Origin: Cuneatibacter caecimuris
GTDB taxonomy: Bacteria; Bacillota; Clostridia; Lachnospirales; Lachnospiraceae
Assembly (NCBI RefSeq): GCF_004216775.1
Contig: NZ_SGXF01000001.1
Coordinates: forward strand, 732,828-796,827
Reading direction: 5' to 3'
DNA length: 64,000 nucleotides
Of the stretch, positions 41,680 through 50,134 are shown piece by piece (position 1 is the first letter of the stretch; each line of letters begins with the position of its first letter). The translations under genes and the position numbers were made by a program. The notes under the pieces are model-generated. The model searched no databases, was not told the DNA's origin, and saw only the letters and a list, made by a program, of their open reading frames with translations.

Positions 41680-41729
41680 TTAACATATGTTAACATTCAT
41701 ATTATAGCCGCTATATTAACATATGTCAA
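41680..41729 (-). promoter_or_regulatory. Promoter with two palindromic operators of the TetR-nitroreductase unit
   Basis: TTGACA (41724-41729) and TATAAT (41701-41706) on the minus strand are spaced by 17 bp. TTAACATATGTTAA (41680-41693) lies just downstream of the -10 box and TTAACATATGTCAA (41716-41729) covers the -35 box; centres are 36 bp apart. Confidence 0.85.
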
Positions 41730-41775
41730 TATTACAGTTTGTTATTCCAGGAAAAACAGGAGTACATGCAGAGCG

Positions 41776-41819
41776 AGGGCGCCGCTCAATCATCTATTTT
41801 AATGATTTTGCGGCGCCCT
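41776..41819 (-). terminator. Strong hairpin at the end of the suf/FAD-protein transcript
   Basis: AGGGCGCCGC pairs perfectly with GCGGCGCCCT, with inner ATCAT/ATGAT pairing. There is no long U-tract, but the stem is very stable and lies 37 bp past the FAD-protein stop. Confidence 0.6.
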
Positions 41820-41855
41820 CTGCTCAGACGTGTTTCAAATACCTGCCGTGCGGCC

Positions 41856-43127
41856 TCATTTTTCAGCGAATATCCCGGTCAGCCCGGCTTCTTCCACTCT
41901 TTTCTCTACTTCTTCTCTACTGGTGGTATACAGCCCCATACGCTGCATCCGTTCCCAGTAAGCAGAACCGGAAAATGTATATTTTCCCACCACCTGTTCC
42001 TGTTCCAGCGCTTCGCCCGCACAGGCAATGATATCTCCGCAGGCAAGGCTTCCAGGCAAAGTCAGCAAACTTTTCCCCCGCAGTCTGCGCACTGCGTTAA
42101 ACCCGGCCAGGGTTCCTGTCACAATCGCTTCTGTGTGGCCTACCATGGGCCCTGCTTTTTCTCCTGCGCAGAAAAGATTAGGCCGTTCCTTTACCTGAAG
42201 CGTATTCTCCCTGGGCGCCATGGCCAGAAAGCGGATGGAATTTCCTTTTCCTCCCGCATAGGGGTCCTCAAATCTGGCATTTTCCATTCCAGGGATACAC
42301 CTGAGTTTGCGCAGCGGGTACCAGGGGGCCATCAGCTTTGCATGCCCTGTGTCCAGCAGCACCAGCTGACGGGCAAATTCTGGCAGCGCATACTGCTGGC
42401 AGGCTTTGGCCGAAAGATGATCCTCTCTCAGGGAGTCCGGGACTGGAACCAACGCGGCCCCGGCTTCCTCCAGCTCTTTCTGAATCCCGGCGGAAAGAGA
42501 TTCTTTCATCAGTTTGCAGGAACCGCTCATGGCTCCGGTCCCCCCATCCTCCCTCCTTCCGGCTTTTTCTTTCACCCCTGCCAGGCCGCACAGGCTCACT
42601 CTGCCTCCAAAAACAGGACAGCGCAGCACACAAGCGGCGCAGCCGTTTCCGTATCTGGCGCATTCGCCCATAGGCCCGGCCGTACCTGTGGCGTCCACAA
42701 AAACCTTGCCTTCATATCGGGTGCCTTCAGCGGAAATCACAGCTTTTAATCGTTCTTTGTCCATTTCGGCCTTAATAATTCTGGAACCGTATACGATATG
42801 GACCCCTGATTCAGCCAGTGTCCGTTCCAGCACACCGCTGACTTTTCCCACATCATACAGCCAGGCATGGCGGTGTCCTGGAAAGTCTATGTTTTTGTGA
42901 CGGGAAATACTGTCAGTCAGCGCAAATAAAGCGCCGGCCCCCAGAGCGTCCATCTCCTCCGCCGCCGTAAACCGGCCATTATTCCTCATAATTCCTCCCG
43001 CCAGGCCTGTTCCGGGAAGCATATCCGTACGCTCCAGCAAAACAACTGATGCACCCTGAACCGCTGCCTCCAGCGCAGCCGCACAGCCTCCCCAGCCGCC
43101 TCCGGCCACTATTACATCATATTTCAT
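41856..43127 (-). CDS. FAD-dependent oxidoreductase with Cys cluster
   Basis: A 423-residue FAD_oxidored-type flavoprotein. The dinucleotide site is VIVAGGGWGGCAAALEAAVQ at the N-terminus and VFVDATGTAGPMGE mid-way. A cluster CARYGNGCAACVLRCPVF has four closely spaced Cys that could hold an Fe-S centre. The C-terminal LFCAGEKAGPMVGHTEAIVT is typical of the GidA-like/HdrA-like FAD fold. It lies 52 bp after sufU on the same strand, so it may belong to the suf operon. The reaction is unknown. Confidence 0.8.
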   Translation of the reverse strand: MKYDVIVAGGGWGGCAAALEAAVQGASVVLLERTDMLPGTGLAGGIMRNNGRFTAAEEMDALGAGALFALTDSISRHKNIDFPGHRHAWLYDVGKVSGVLERTLAESGVHIVYGSRIIKAEMDKERLKAVISAEGTRYEGKVFVDATGTAGPMGECARYGNGCAACVLRCPVFGGRVSLCGLAGVKEKAGRREDGGTGAMSGSCKLMKESLSAGIQKELEEAGAALVPVPDSLREDHLSAKACQQYALPEFARQLVLLDTGHAKLMAPWYPLRKLRCIPGMENARFEDPYAGGKGNSIRFLAMAPRENTLQVKERPNLFCAGEKAGPMVGHTEAIVTGTLAGFNAVRRLRGKSLLTLPGSLACGDIIACAGEALEQEQVVGKYTFSGSAYWERMQRMGLYTTSREEVEKRVEEAGLTGIFAEK

Positions 43128-43179
43128 ATCCCTGCATCCTCTGATCTGTTTTCTATTTTTATATGCAGGCAAAACATTG

Positions 43180-43635
43180 TCATTCCAGATTCACGCCTGG
43201 CCCGGCAGAAATATTTCCATTCAGCGCTTCTTCCAGAGTATGCCAGCCCAGAACTGCGCATTTTACTCTGGCAGGCATATGAGAAATATCCTGCAGCGCC
43301 GAAGCCTCTTCCAGGCCGTCCAGTTCCTCTTCCGTCAAACTGCCCTGGATCATGCGCAGGAAAAGATCCGCCAGCCGCAGCGCTTCTTCTTTTTCCCTGC
43401 CGATCACCAGGTCCAGCATGATATCCGCGGAAGCCTGGGAAATGGCGCAGCCGTCCCCCACAAAAGCTCCGTCGCAAATTCTGCCGTCCTCTACCAGCAG
43501 TTTCAGATAGATATGATCCCCGCAGCTGGGATTCACCCCCTCCAGCACCAAATTGGCCTCCGCCAGATCATGTTTGTGCTCCGGATGCAGATTGTGTTCT
43601 GTTAAGATTTCATTATAAAATCGGTTCGTCTCCAT
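43180..43635 (-). CDS. sufU: SUF iron-sulfur assembly protein SufU
   Basis: A 151-residue protein. The Zn/Fe-S ligands are in NPSCGDHIYL, GDGCAISQASADIML and RVKCAVLGWHTLEEAL, the SufU arrangement (three Cys plus Asp). In Firmicutes SufU accepts sulfur from SufS as a zinc-dependent sulfurtransferase. The start overlaps the sufS end by 23 bp and has AGGAGG. It closes the core sufCBDSU set. Confidence 0.93.
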   Translation of the reverse strand: METNRFYNEILTEHNLHPEHKHDLAEANLVLEGVNPSCGDHIYLKLLVEDGRICDGAFVGDGCAISQASADIMLDLVIGREKEEALRLADLFLRMIQGSLTEEELDGLEEASALQDISHMPARVKCAVLGWHTLEEALNGNISAGPGVNLE

Positions 43636-44851
43636 ATCCCATTTTCCTCCTGATCCCTTCCACGCTTTTCAAGAAAGCGCTGACTTCATTTTCCGTATTA
43701 TAAAAGCTGAAACTGGCCCTGGCGGAAGAAGAAATTCCCAGGTGCTGCATCAGCGGCTGGGCGCAGTGATGCCCTGCCCGGACAGCAATCCCATCACCGT
43801 CCAGGATGGCGCTGATGTCATGGGGATGCACGCCGTCTATGGTGAAGGTCAGTATGCCTGCGTGCTCTTCCGGAAGGTCAGAACCAATGACATGCACATG
43901 GGGAATCTTTTTCAGCCCCGAGAGAGCCTGGGAGGTCAGCTCTGTTTCTCTGCGGTGTATTTCCTCATATCCCACCTTTTTCATATAATGAATGGCGGCT
44001 TCAAGGCCTGCGGCCCCAGCCGCATTCACAGTCCCGGCCTCAAATTTGTACGGGAGTTCCGCGAAAACCGCGCCGGTCCTGGTCACGGACTGAATCATCT
44101 CCCCTCCCGTGAGAAAAGGAGGCATTTTCTCCAGCAATTCCCGCCTGCCGTACAACACTCCGATCCCCATAGGCCCCAGAAGCTTATGCCCGGAAAATGC
44201 CAGGAAATCCACTCCCAGTTCCTTCACATCCACAGGAATATGGGGGACGCTCTGTGCCGCGTCCAACACCACGGCCGCGCCTCTCTCCCTGGCCATAGAA
44301 ACAATCCTTTTTATGGGATTCACCCTTCCAAACACATTGGATATATGGGCTATGGCCACCAGCCTGGTTCTGTCAGAAAATCCTTCCTGGAGCTGTTCCT
44401 CCGTTATCCTGCCGTCCGGCAGGCATTCCAGGAATTTCAATCTGGCATTCGTCTGCCTGGCTACCATCTGCCAGGGCAGCAGGTTGCTGTGATGTTCCAT
44501 GACACTCACCAGAATTTCGTCTCCGGCTTTCAAATATTGGAGCCCATAGCTATACGCCGTCAGATTCAGGCTCTCTGTCGTATTCCTTGTGAAAATTATT
44601 TCCTCAGGTGATTCCGCATGGATCAATTCCTGAACTGTTTTCCTTGCGCTTTCATATTTTTCAGTGGCTGAAACGCTCAGCCTGTAAAAACCTCGCATCG
44701 GATTGGCGTTATGCTGTTCATAAAACGTCTTCTCGGCCTCGATGACGCAGCCGGGGCGCTGGGCGGTGGCCGCGTTGTCCAGGTAAATCACCGGATCACA
44801 GTCCAGAAGGGGAAAATCCTTTCTGTATGGATTATTTCGTTTATTCTCCAC
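43613..44851 (-). CDS. sufS: Cysteine desulfurase SufS
   Basis: A 412-residue PLP enzyme that removes sulfur from cysteine for Fe-S cluster assembly. Features are the N-terminal YLDNAATAQRP, PLP Lys in FLAFSGHKLLGPMGIGV, and the Cys loop RAGHHCAQPLMQHLG. I propose a GTG start (44849-44851) with GGAGG nine bases upstream, overlapping the sufD stop region by 11 bp; the longer frame has no site. It passes sulfur to SufU encoded next. Confidence 0.93.
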   Translation of the reverse strand: MENKRNNPYRKDFPLLDCDPVIYLDNAATAQRPGCVIEAEKTFYEQHNANPMRGFYRLSVSATEKYESARKTVQELIHAESPEEIIFTRNTTESLNLTAYSYGLQYLKAGDEILVSVMEHHSNLLPWQMVARQTNARLKFLECLPDGRITEEQLQEGFSDRTRLVAIAHISNVFGRVNPIKRIVSMARERGAAVVLDAAQSVPHIPVDVKELGVDFLAFSGHKLLGPMGIGVLYGRRELLEKMPPFLTGGEMIQSVTRTGAVFAELPYKFEAGTVNAAGAAGLEAAIHYMKKVGYEEIHRRETELTSQALSGLKKIPHVHVIGSDLPEEHAGILTFTIDGVHPHDISAILDGDGIAVRAGHHCAQPLMQHLGISSSARASFSFYNTENEVSAFLKSVEGIRRKMGYGDEPIL

Positions 44852-45905
44852 TGCCTGCCGCCTCCTCCAGATAATTCTGAACCTGCCTCTGGGCTTCTTC
44901 ATCTCCGATCTTTTGGCAAACCGCCTCTATCCTGGCGCGGACGATCATGCTGCAGGCGCTCTCTCTGTCCATTCCTCTGGAACAGAGATAAAACAGAAGC
45001 TCTTCATCCAGCCTGCCAATGGTGGCCCCATGGTTTCCCTGCACATTTTCTTCCCCGCAGAGAATCAGTGGGATGGTCTGATTGACGGCTCCGTCACTGA
45101 GCAGCAGCACATCTTCTTTTTCTTCCCCCATTGATTCCGAGGAACCGGTCTGAAAATCTATAGTGCCGCGGAAAAGCTTAAAGGACCGGTCCTGCAGAGC
45201 GCCAATGGCCCGGATGGAACTCATGGATTGAACCCCTTTATGCACTGCGGTATAATTCATGTCATATTTCTGCTCATTTCTCCCCAGATATCCAATATCT
45301 GCCGTCAGACCGCTTCCTCTCCCCGCCAGATCCGCCTGACAGCCGGAATAGGTTTTCTCCGATCCCAGAAACAGCTGAACCACCTCTGCCGATGCTCCTT
45401 CTGCGCAGCTGATCCCCACGTCGTTGAGCATGGCGTAGCCCGTTCCCAGGAGCTGAATCTGAATCAGACGCACCTTCGCATCTTTTTCCAGGCGCAGCCG
45501 GATCCGCACCGCAGCCAGGCCTTGATCCGCCTTTCCTGAGGTATAATCCATGATAACAGTCAGGACGCTGCCCTCTTCCGCTAATACCTGGACTTCCTGA
45601 AAGCTGTTCTGTTCACTTTCATATACAAAATGCAGCTTCACTGCATCTTTTCCGCCGGCTGTGGAACACAATCGGATTGGCGGATTCTTTCCCCTTTCCG
45701 CCAGCCGGTCCATATCTTTCCCCATCCCTGCAGCGATGGTTGAAAAATCGAATTTTCCTGCTGCCGCACTTTCCGCCGCGCCCTCTGTAAACACTGCGCA
45801 AGAGTCTGTAATTTCTATCTGATCCAGGCTGCTCTCATTCATCCTCAGCCAGTTCCATGTCCTGACCGGCAGCCTGTTAACTTTCATATTTAATTTCTGG
45901 CCCAT
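44841..45905 (-). CDS. sufD: SUF scaffold protein SufD
   Basis: A 354-residue member of the SufB/SufD beta-helix family. The conserved end FYLCSRGMDRESACSMIVRA parallels that of SufB, and the earlier VQGNHGATIGRLDEELL carries the conserved His. It forms the SufBCD scaffold with SufB and the ATPase SufC. The order C-B-D-S-U differs from the C-D-S-U-B order of Bacillus. It lies 30 bp after sufB. Confidence 0.9.
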   Translation of the reverse strand: MGQKLNMKVNRLPVRTWNWLRMNESSLDQIEITDSCAVFTEGAAESAAAGKFDFSTIAAGMGKDMDRLAERGKNPPIRLCSTAGGKDAVKLHFVYESEQNSFQEVQVLAEEGSVLTVIMDYTSGKADQGLAAVRIRLRLEKDAKVRLIQIQLLGTGYAMLNDVGISCAEGASAEVVQLFLGSEKTYSGCQADLAGRGSGLTADIGYLGRNEQKYDMNYTAVHKGVQSMSSIRAIGALQDRSFKLFRGTIDFQTGSSESMGEEKEDVLLLSDGAVNQTIPLILCGEENVQGNHGATIGRLDEELLFYLCSRGMDRESACSMIVRARIEAVCQKIGDEEAQRQVQNYLEEAAGSGE

Positions 45906-45935
45906 GATAAGGCCTCCTTTCCTATAATACAGGCT

Positions 45936-47342
45936 TCAGCCAATACTTCCCTTCATCTCCAGACGGATCAGATTGTTCATTTCCACCGCATATTCCAGAG
46001 GCAGTTCTTTGGATACATTTTCCGCAAAACCGCTGACAATCATCGCTTTTGCGTCTTCCTCGCTGAGCCCTCTGGACATCAGGTAGAATACTGCTTCATC
46101 GCTGATCCTTCCGATCTTGGCTTCATGCCCGATGTCCGCGTCCTGAGTACGGATATCCATAGCCGGAATCGTGTCCGAACGGGACTGGGAATCCAGCATC
46201 AGAGACTGGCAGGATACTGCTGCCTTACTTTTCCCGGCCCCCTTTGACACAACCACAGAACTGCGGAAGGTGCTGATCCCTCCGTCTTTGGAAATGGACC
46301 TGGTATTCATAAAAGAAGTTGTTTCCGGCGCGCTGTGCACCACCTTTGCTCCGGTGTCCAGGTTCTGTCCTTTCCCCGCAAACGTAATGCCCGTAAACTC
46401 CATTCTGGCCCCTCTTCCCTTGAGGATGCTCATGGGATACAGGCAGGAAACGTGGGACCCAAAAGACCCGGACACCCACTCAATGGTCCCTCCTTCTTCC
46501 ACTACTGCTCTTTTTGTATTCAGGTTATACATATTTTTAGACCAGTTCTCTATAGTGGAATACCGGAGACGGGCATGTTTTCTCACATACAGCTCCACAC
46601 ATCCCGCATGGAGATTTGCCACATTGTATTTCGGCGCGGAACATCCCTCAATGAAATGGAGGTCCGCCCCTTCGTCAACGATGATCAGCGTGTGTTCAAA
46701 CTGCCCTGCCCCAGGCGCGTTGAGGCGGAAATAGGACTGCAGCGGTATGGTCACGGAAACGCCCGGCGGAACATATACAAAAGAACCGCCGGACCACACA
46801 GCCCCGTGGAGAGCGGCAAATTTATGATCTGTGGGCTTCACCAGCTTCATAAAATGATTTCTCACCATATCCGCGTACTCCCCGGTCAGCGCGCTTTCCA
46901 TGTCCGTATAGACCACGCCCTGCTCCGCCACTTCCCGCCGCACGTTATGATAAACTAACTCAGAATCGTACTGCGCGCCTACCCCGGCCAGGGATTTTCG
47001 CTCCGCCTGCGGAATTCCCAAACGCTCAAAGGTTTCTTTGATCTCTTCCGGAACCTCTGACCATTTCCTTTTCATCTTCGTATTCGGGCGTACATAGGTG
47101 GCAATATGGTCTATATCCAGGCCGTCCAGAGACGGACCCCAATCCGGTATTTTCATATTGTTATAGATCTGCAGAGACCGCAGGCGGAACAGTTCCATCC
47201 AGGCAGGATCGTTTTTTTCTCTGGAAAGCTGCTGGACAATGGCTGACGTCAGCCCTTCCTGCAGGCGGTATACATCTTTTTCCTCATTTTTTATATCGTA
47301 GATGCTTCTGTCTATATCATCCACAAAGGTTTTTTCTTCCAT
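45936..47342 (-). CDS. sufB: SUF scaffold protein SufB
   Basis: A 468-residue scaffold subunit on which Fe-S clusters are built. Family signatures include KFAALHGAVWSGGSFVYVPP (about 177-196), FIEGCSAPKYNVANLHAGCV and GHEAKIGRISDEAVFYLMSR then GLSEEDA near the end. The ATG at 47340-47342 has AAGGAG upstream. It follows sufC after 4 bp. Length matches family (460-480). Confidence 0.95.
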   Translation of the reverse strand: MEEKTFVDDIDRSIYDIKNEEKDVYRLQEGLTSAIVQQLSREKNDPAWMELFRLRSLQIYNNMKIPDWGPSLDGLDIDHIATYVRPNTKMKRKWSEVPEEIKETFERLGIPQAERKSLAGVGAQYDSELVYHNVRREVAEQGVVYTDMESALTGEYADMVRNHFMKLVKPTDHKFAALHGAVWSGGSFVYVPPGVSVTIPLQSYFRLNAPGAGQFEHTLIIVDEGADLHFIEGCSAPKYNVANLHAGCVELYVRKHARLRYSTIENWSKNMYNLNTKRAVVEEGGTIEWVSGSFGSHVSCLYPMSILKGRGARMEFTGITFAGKGQNLDTGAKVVHSAPETTSFMNTRSISKDGGISTFRSSVVVSKGAGKSKAAVSCQSLMLDSQSRSDTIPAMDIRTQDADIGHEAKIGRISDEAVFYLMSRGLSEEDAKAMIVSGFAENVSKELPLEYAVEMNNLIRLEMKGSIG

Positions 47343-47346
47343 CAAA

Positions 47347-48111
47347 TCAGCTCCTTTCCACAGCTTCCGGATTCATAAACGGTTCAAAGCCCTCCCGGTT
47401 GATCTGTTCCACCAGCGCGCCGTCCCCTGTCGTCACGATCCTCCCGTCCACCATCACATGGGTATAATCCACATGCAGGGATTCCAGGATTCTGGTGCTG
47501 TGGGTGATGATCAGCAAGCTGCCCTTCCTGTCTTTCTGAAAGGCTTCCACACCTTGAGATACTGTGCGCACTGCATCCACATCCAGCCCGGAATCTGTCT
47601 CATCCAGGATGGCCAGAACCGGCTTGAGCATAAGCATCTGCAGGATTTCTGATTTTTTCTTTTCTCCTCCTGAAAAACCCACATTCAGTTCCCGTTCACC
47701 AAAAGTTCCGTCCAGCTGAAGCAATTCCATGGCTCTGGCCAGCTCTTTCCTGTATTCCCGGAACCGGAGCTTCCCTCCCTGTCCTGCGGACAAGGCGCTG
47801 CGGATAAATCCGTTTAAAGATAATCCCGGAACCTCTAATGGGTTCTGAAAAGAAAGAAACATCCCTGCCCTGGCCCTTTGATCCGCGGATTCCTCTTCAA
47901 TCCGCTTCCCCTGGAACCAGATCTCTCCGCCTGTAATCTCATAGCGCGGATTTCCCATCAGGGCGTAACCCAGCGTGGATTTTCCGGCTCCGTTAGGCCC
48001 CATGAGCACATGGGTTTCTCCTTTTCCAATCTGCAGATCAATCCCATGCAGGATCTCCTTCTCTTCCACATTGACTGATAATTTTTTTATTTGAAGTATT
48101 TGACTTGACAT
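47347..48111 (-). CDS. sufC: SUF system ATPase SufC
   Basis: A 254-residue cytosolic ABC-type ATPase that drives the SufBCD scaffold. Walker A is GPNGAGKSTLGYALMG, the signature NVGFSGGEKKKSEILQML, Walker B PVLAILDETDSGLDVDAVRT, with the Suf-type H-loop ITHSTRILE. GGAGG precedes the ATG. It is first in the operon. Confidence 0.95.
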   Translation of the reverse strand: MSSQILQIKKLSVNVEEKEILHGIDLQIGKGETHVLMGPNGAGKSTLGYALMGNPRYEITGGEIWFQGKRIEEESADQRARAGMFLSFQNPLEVPGLSLNGFIRSALSAGQGGKLRFREYRKELARAMELLQLDGTFGERELNVGFSGGEKKKSEILQMLMLKPVLAILDETDSGLDVDAVRTVSQGVEAFQKDRKGSLLIITHSTRILESLHVDYTHVMVDGRIVTTGDGALVEQINREGFEPFMNPEAVERS

Positions 48112-48143
48112 AACATCCTCCGTTTCAATTGCGCTGTGCTTTA

Positions 48144-48206
48144 AAACCTATCTTATTCATAGGTTTATAGTAATCATAAATGCTATATCCTACTTTGTCA
48201 ATAGGA
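48144..48206 (-). promoter_or_regulatory. Promoter and inverted repeats upstream of sufC
   Basis: TTGACA (48196-48201) and TATGAT (48173-48178) on the minus strand are spaced by 17 bp. The repeat TCCTA/TAGGA (48188-48192, 48202-48206) brackets the -35 box, and AAACCTAT-CTTATTC-ATAGGTTT (48144-48166) is an 8-bp inverted repeat just downstream of the start point. Either may bind an Fe-S or iron-responsive repressor; no such gene is in the window. Confidence 0.7.
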
Positions 48207-48311
48207 ATTTAGTGTGCAAACTACTGCTGCTGGTAATAATAACTTACCTGCAAAAAATACAATCCGTATCCCACGGCAAACATTTCCGAAATGTTATTGT
48301 GCCGGCCGCTT

Positions 48312-48941
48312 TTACCACCTATCCAAAAAGCCCTGCAATTTTTCAACAAATTTCCCGATATGAATTCCGTCAACAAACGAATGATGGGCCTGTACGGATA
48401 CCGGCATCACTGTTTTTCCCTCTTTTTCATAATACTTTCCCCAATCAAACAAAGGGGTTGCATTCTCCTGCTTTCCTGAATTCGTATGAGAAATATGCGT
48501 ATAAGTTACCCAGGGCATAGGGGAGCACTGAAACACATCATTTCCTAAGGGGCCTGTAAAATACTCTTTCTGCTTCTGGGCAGTTTGGGCAGCCAATGCG
48601 CAGTATTCTTTCAAATCATCAAGCATAGGCACGTTAACCACCTTGAACAGTTCTGTCTCCTGATCCAGGTAAGTAAAGGCCGTGTCTATTTTATCAAACA
48701 AAACGATCTTTCCATCGGCAAACCGGTAGCGAAACGCCTCTATTTCATTGGCACATTTGCAGACTGCGTACACCATTGCCAGCGTGAAAGAAAGTCCTTG
48801 CTCTTTAACCATACGCCTGAACTTCGTAATATCCGCTTCAAATGTTACGCAGAATGCCGGTTCAACACTGTTTCTGAAAACCATGCAGTGCATTACCCTT
48901 TTCCATGTTTTTTCATCTATTACCTGATACTGATTAGCCAT
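48312..48941 (-). CDS. Chloramphenicol acetyltransferase-like protein
   Basis: A 209-residue trimeric CAT-family fold. The catalytic His lies in VQAHHSFVDGIHIGKFVEKL (HHxxxDG motif) near the C-terminus; the N-terminal WKRVMHCMVF and MPWVTYTHIS are also family features. GAGGAG precedes the ATG at 48939-48941. It lies 66 bp after the DUF3795 gene. Such chromosomal CAT-like proteins may or may not give chloramphenicol resistance. Confidence 0.85.
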   Translation of the reverse strand: MANQYQVIDEKTWKRVMHCMVFRNSVEPAFCVTFEADITKFRRMVKEQGLSFTLAMVYAVCKCANEIEAFRYRFADGKIVLFDKIDTAFTYLDQETELFKVVNVPMLDDLKEYCALAAQTAQKQKEYFTGPLGNDVFQCSPMPWVTYTHISHTNSGKQENATPLFDWGKYYEKEGKTVMPVSVQAHHSFVDGIHIGKFVEKLQGFLDRW

Positions 48942-49007
48942 ATCTTTCTCCTCATGTCCGCCCTGCCGGCCTATTATATTTGCCAGTCTGATACTCTGCC
49001 CGATCAC

Positions 49008-49544
49008 TCATTTTCGTTTTTTCAATTTCAGCTCAAAACCATTCTCCGATGCATGCTGCTGAAGAAGAGCTGAAACAAACGCCGCCTTTTCTTTTCTTGG
49101 CATCTCTGAAGTCTCCGAATCAGCTCTTTTGACGATTGCTTCTAATTCATCTGATTCCAGAAGATTGACCGCCAAACAGAACAGCGTCTTCTTTCGGCCA
49201 TCATTATATTGATCCAACAAATGATCCAGTATTTCCGCTTTCTTTTTCTGTTCCACATTATACTTTTCTATGCCGCATTGCTGCGCCTTATGCAGATCCG
49301 CTTTTCGCTTTTGATGCGTAATAAAAGAATCATACTCGTCTATGTATTCATACCTCTCACATGGATACTCCCCGCACTGAAAGCAGTATTCTATGGAACC
49401 ATGTTCTAAGGAACATCTTGCTATAGGGCATGACTGATTACCAAATCCACAGCCGCCGCAATGCCCGCCCAGATGCATAGAACATAAGCCGCAATTCAGT
49501 CCGCAAAGTGAAAATAGCGGATTTTCTCTTTTAAACCCTTTCAT
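49008..49544 (-). CDS. DUF3795 domain-containing protein
   Basis: A 178-residue protein. The N-terminal 65 residues carry many Cys in paired clusters (LCGLNCGLCSMHLGGHCGGC, CPIARC, CFQCGEYPCERY), the DUF3795 pattern and a likely metal site. The remainder is helical and Lys/Glu-rich. GAGG precedes the ATG. Function is unknown; it is likely co-transcribed with the CAT-like gene. Confidence 0.82.
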   Translation of the reverse strand: MKGFKRENPLFSLCGLNCGLCSMHLGGHCGGCGFGNQSCPIARCSLEHGSIEYCFQCGEYPCERYEYIDEYDSFITHQKRKADLHKAQQCGIEKYNVEQKKKAEILDHLLDQYNDGRKKTLFCLAVNLLESDELEAIVKRADSETSEMPRKEKAAFVSALLQQHASENGFELKLKKRK

Positions 49545-49611
49545 AGCCTGTACCTCACAATCTGCAATTACAGAGAAATTCCATGTATTGCATTTTCATA
49601 TAAGAATACTG

Positions 49612-49758
49612 TCAGCTCATCTCTGTCGCCAGTATTATACTGCCTATATACTTATCGGTAACGGTTAATATTCCTGCTCCTGCCGCAACCAAAATCTTAT
49701 TGGCTACAACCTGATACATCTCTGGATAGAAACGGGCATCAAGTCTATTATCACTCAA
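49612..49758 (-). CDS. Small ORF, possible gene remnant
   Basis: A 48-residue frame begins at TTG (49756-49758) with GAGGTG about six bases upstream and runs to TGA at 49612. The translation (LDARFYPEMYQVVANKILVA ...) has no family I can name. It directly follows a truncated DUF4160 gene, so it may be a degraded partner gene. Confidence 0.35.
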   Translation of the reverse strand: MSDNRLDARFYPEMYQVVANKILVAAGAGILTVTDKYIGSIILATEMS

Positions 49759-49808
49759 ACAGTTCACCTCTTTTTTAAATTAACGGGTTAATTCTGTCCA
49801 ACGGTTTA

Positions 49809-49910
49809 TTATCCTCTGATAATTCCCAGTTCTGCATGGAAATGCGGAGGGTTGTGGTCACTCCAATACATTGTGATGCGTATATCATAAAATAGACTAA
49901 TTTCAGGCAT
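49809..49910 (-). pseudogene. Truncated DUF4160 gene remnant
   Basis: The 33-codon frame MPEISLFYDIRITMYWSDHN followed by PPHFHAELG is the N-terminal half of a DUF4160 protein (M-P-x-I-S-x-F-Y-G-I...Y-x-D-H-N-P-P-H-F-H). It then stops after IIRG, where intact members continue for about 50 more residues. A G-rich ribosome site precedes the ATG. A nearby alternative frame (RWTELTR) resembles the usual end of the family, suggesting an internal deletion. Confidence 0.6.
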
Positions 49911-50030
49911 TGGCTGATTTCCCCCTTTCCTTGTTTAACCACATTATAGCATCTGTTTTAGAAATAATCCAGAAAAACCATTGCCAGCAGTTTTCAATGC
50001 GCGTTTACCGGCTCGGCGGTGGTAAAAAAT
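49911..50030. other. Intergenic region without recognised gene
   Basis: AT-rich sequence between the DUF4160 remnant and the ppdK terminator. I see no convincing gene, and a possible minus-strand promoter is not clear. Confidence 0.35.
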
Positions 50031-50067
50031 AAGACCTCATACTATGGGCTACATAGTACAAGGTCTT
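50031..50067 (-). terminator. Terminator of ppdK
   Basis: AAGACCT pairs with AGGTCTT and ACTATG with CATAGT inside. On the minus strand it is followed by ATTTTTTACC. It lies about 70 bp after the ppdK stop. Confidence 0.7.
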
Positions 50068-50134
50068 TACTTCTTATTTGGGGCAAACTTTTTGGCTATT
50101 TGAGATTGCCTTTTAACAAAAATCCCAGCATTTA

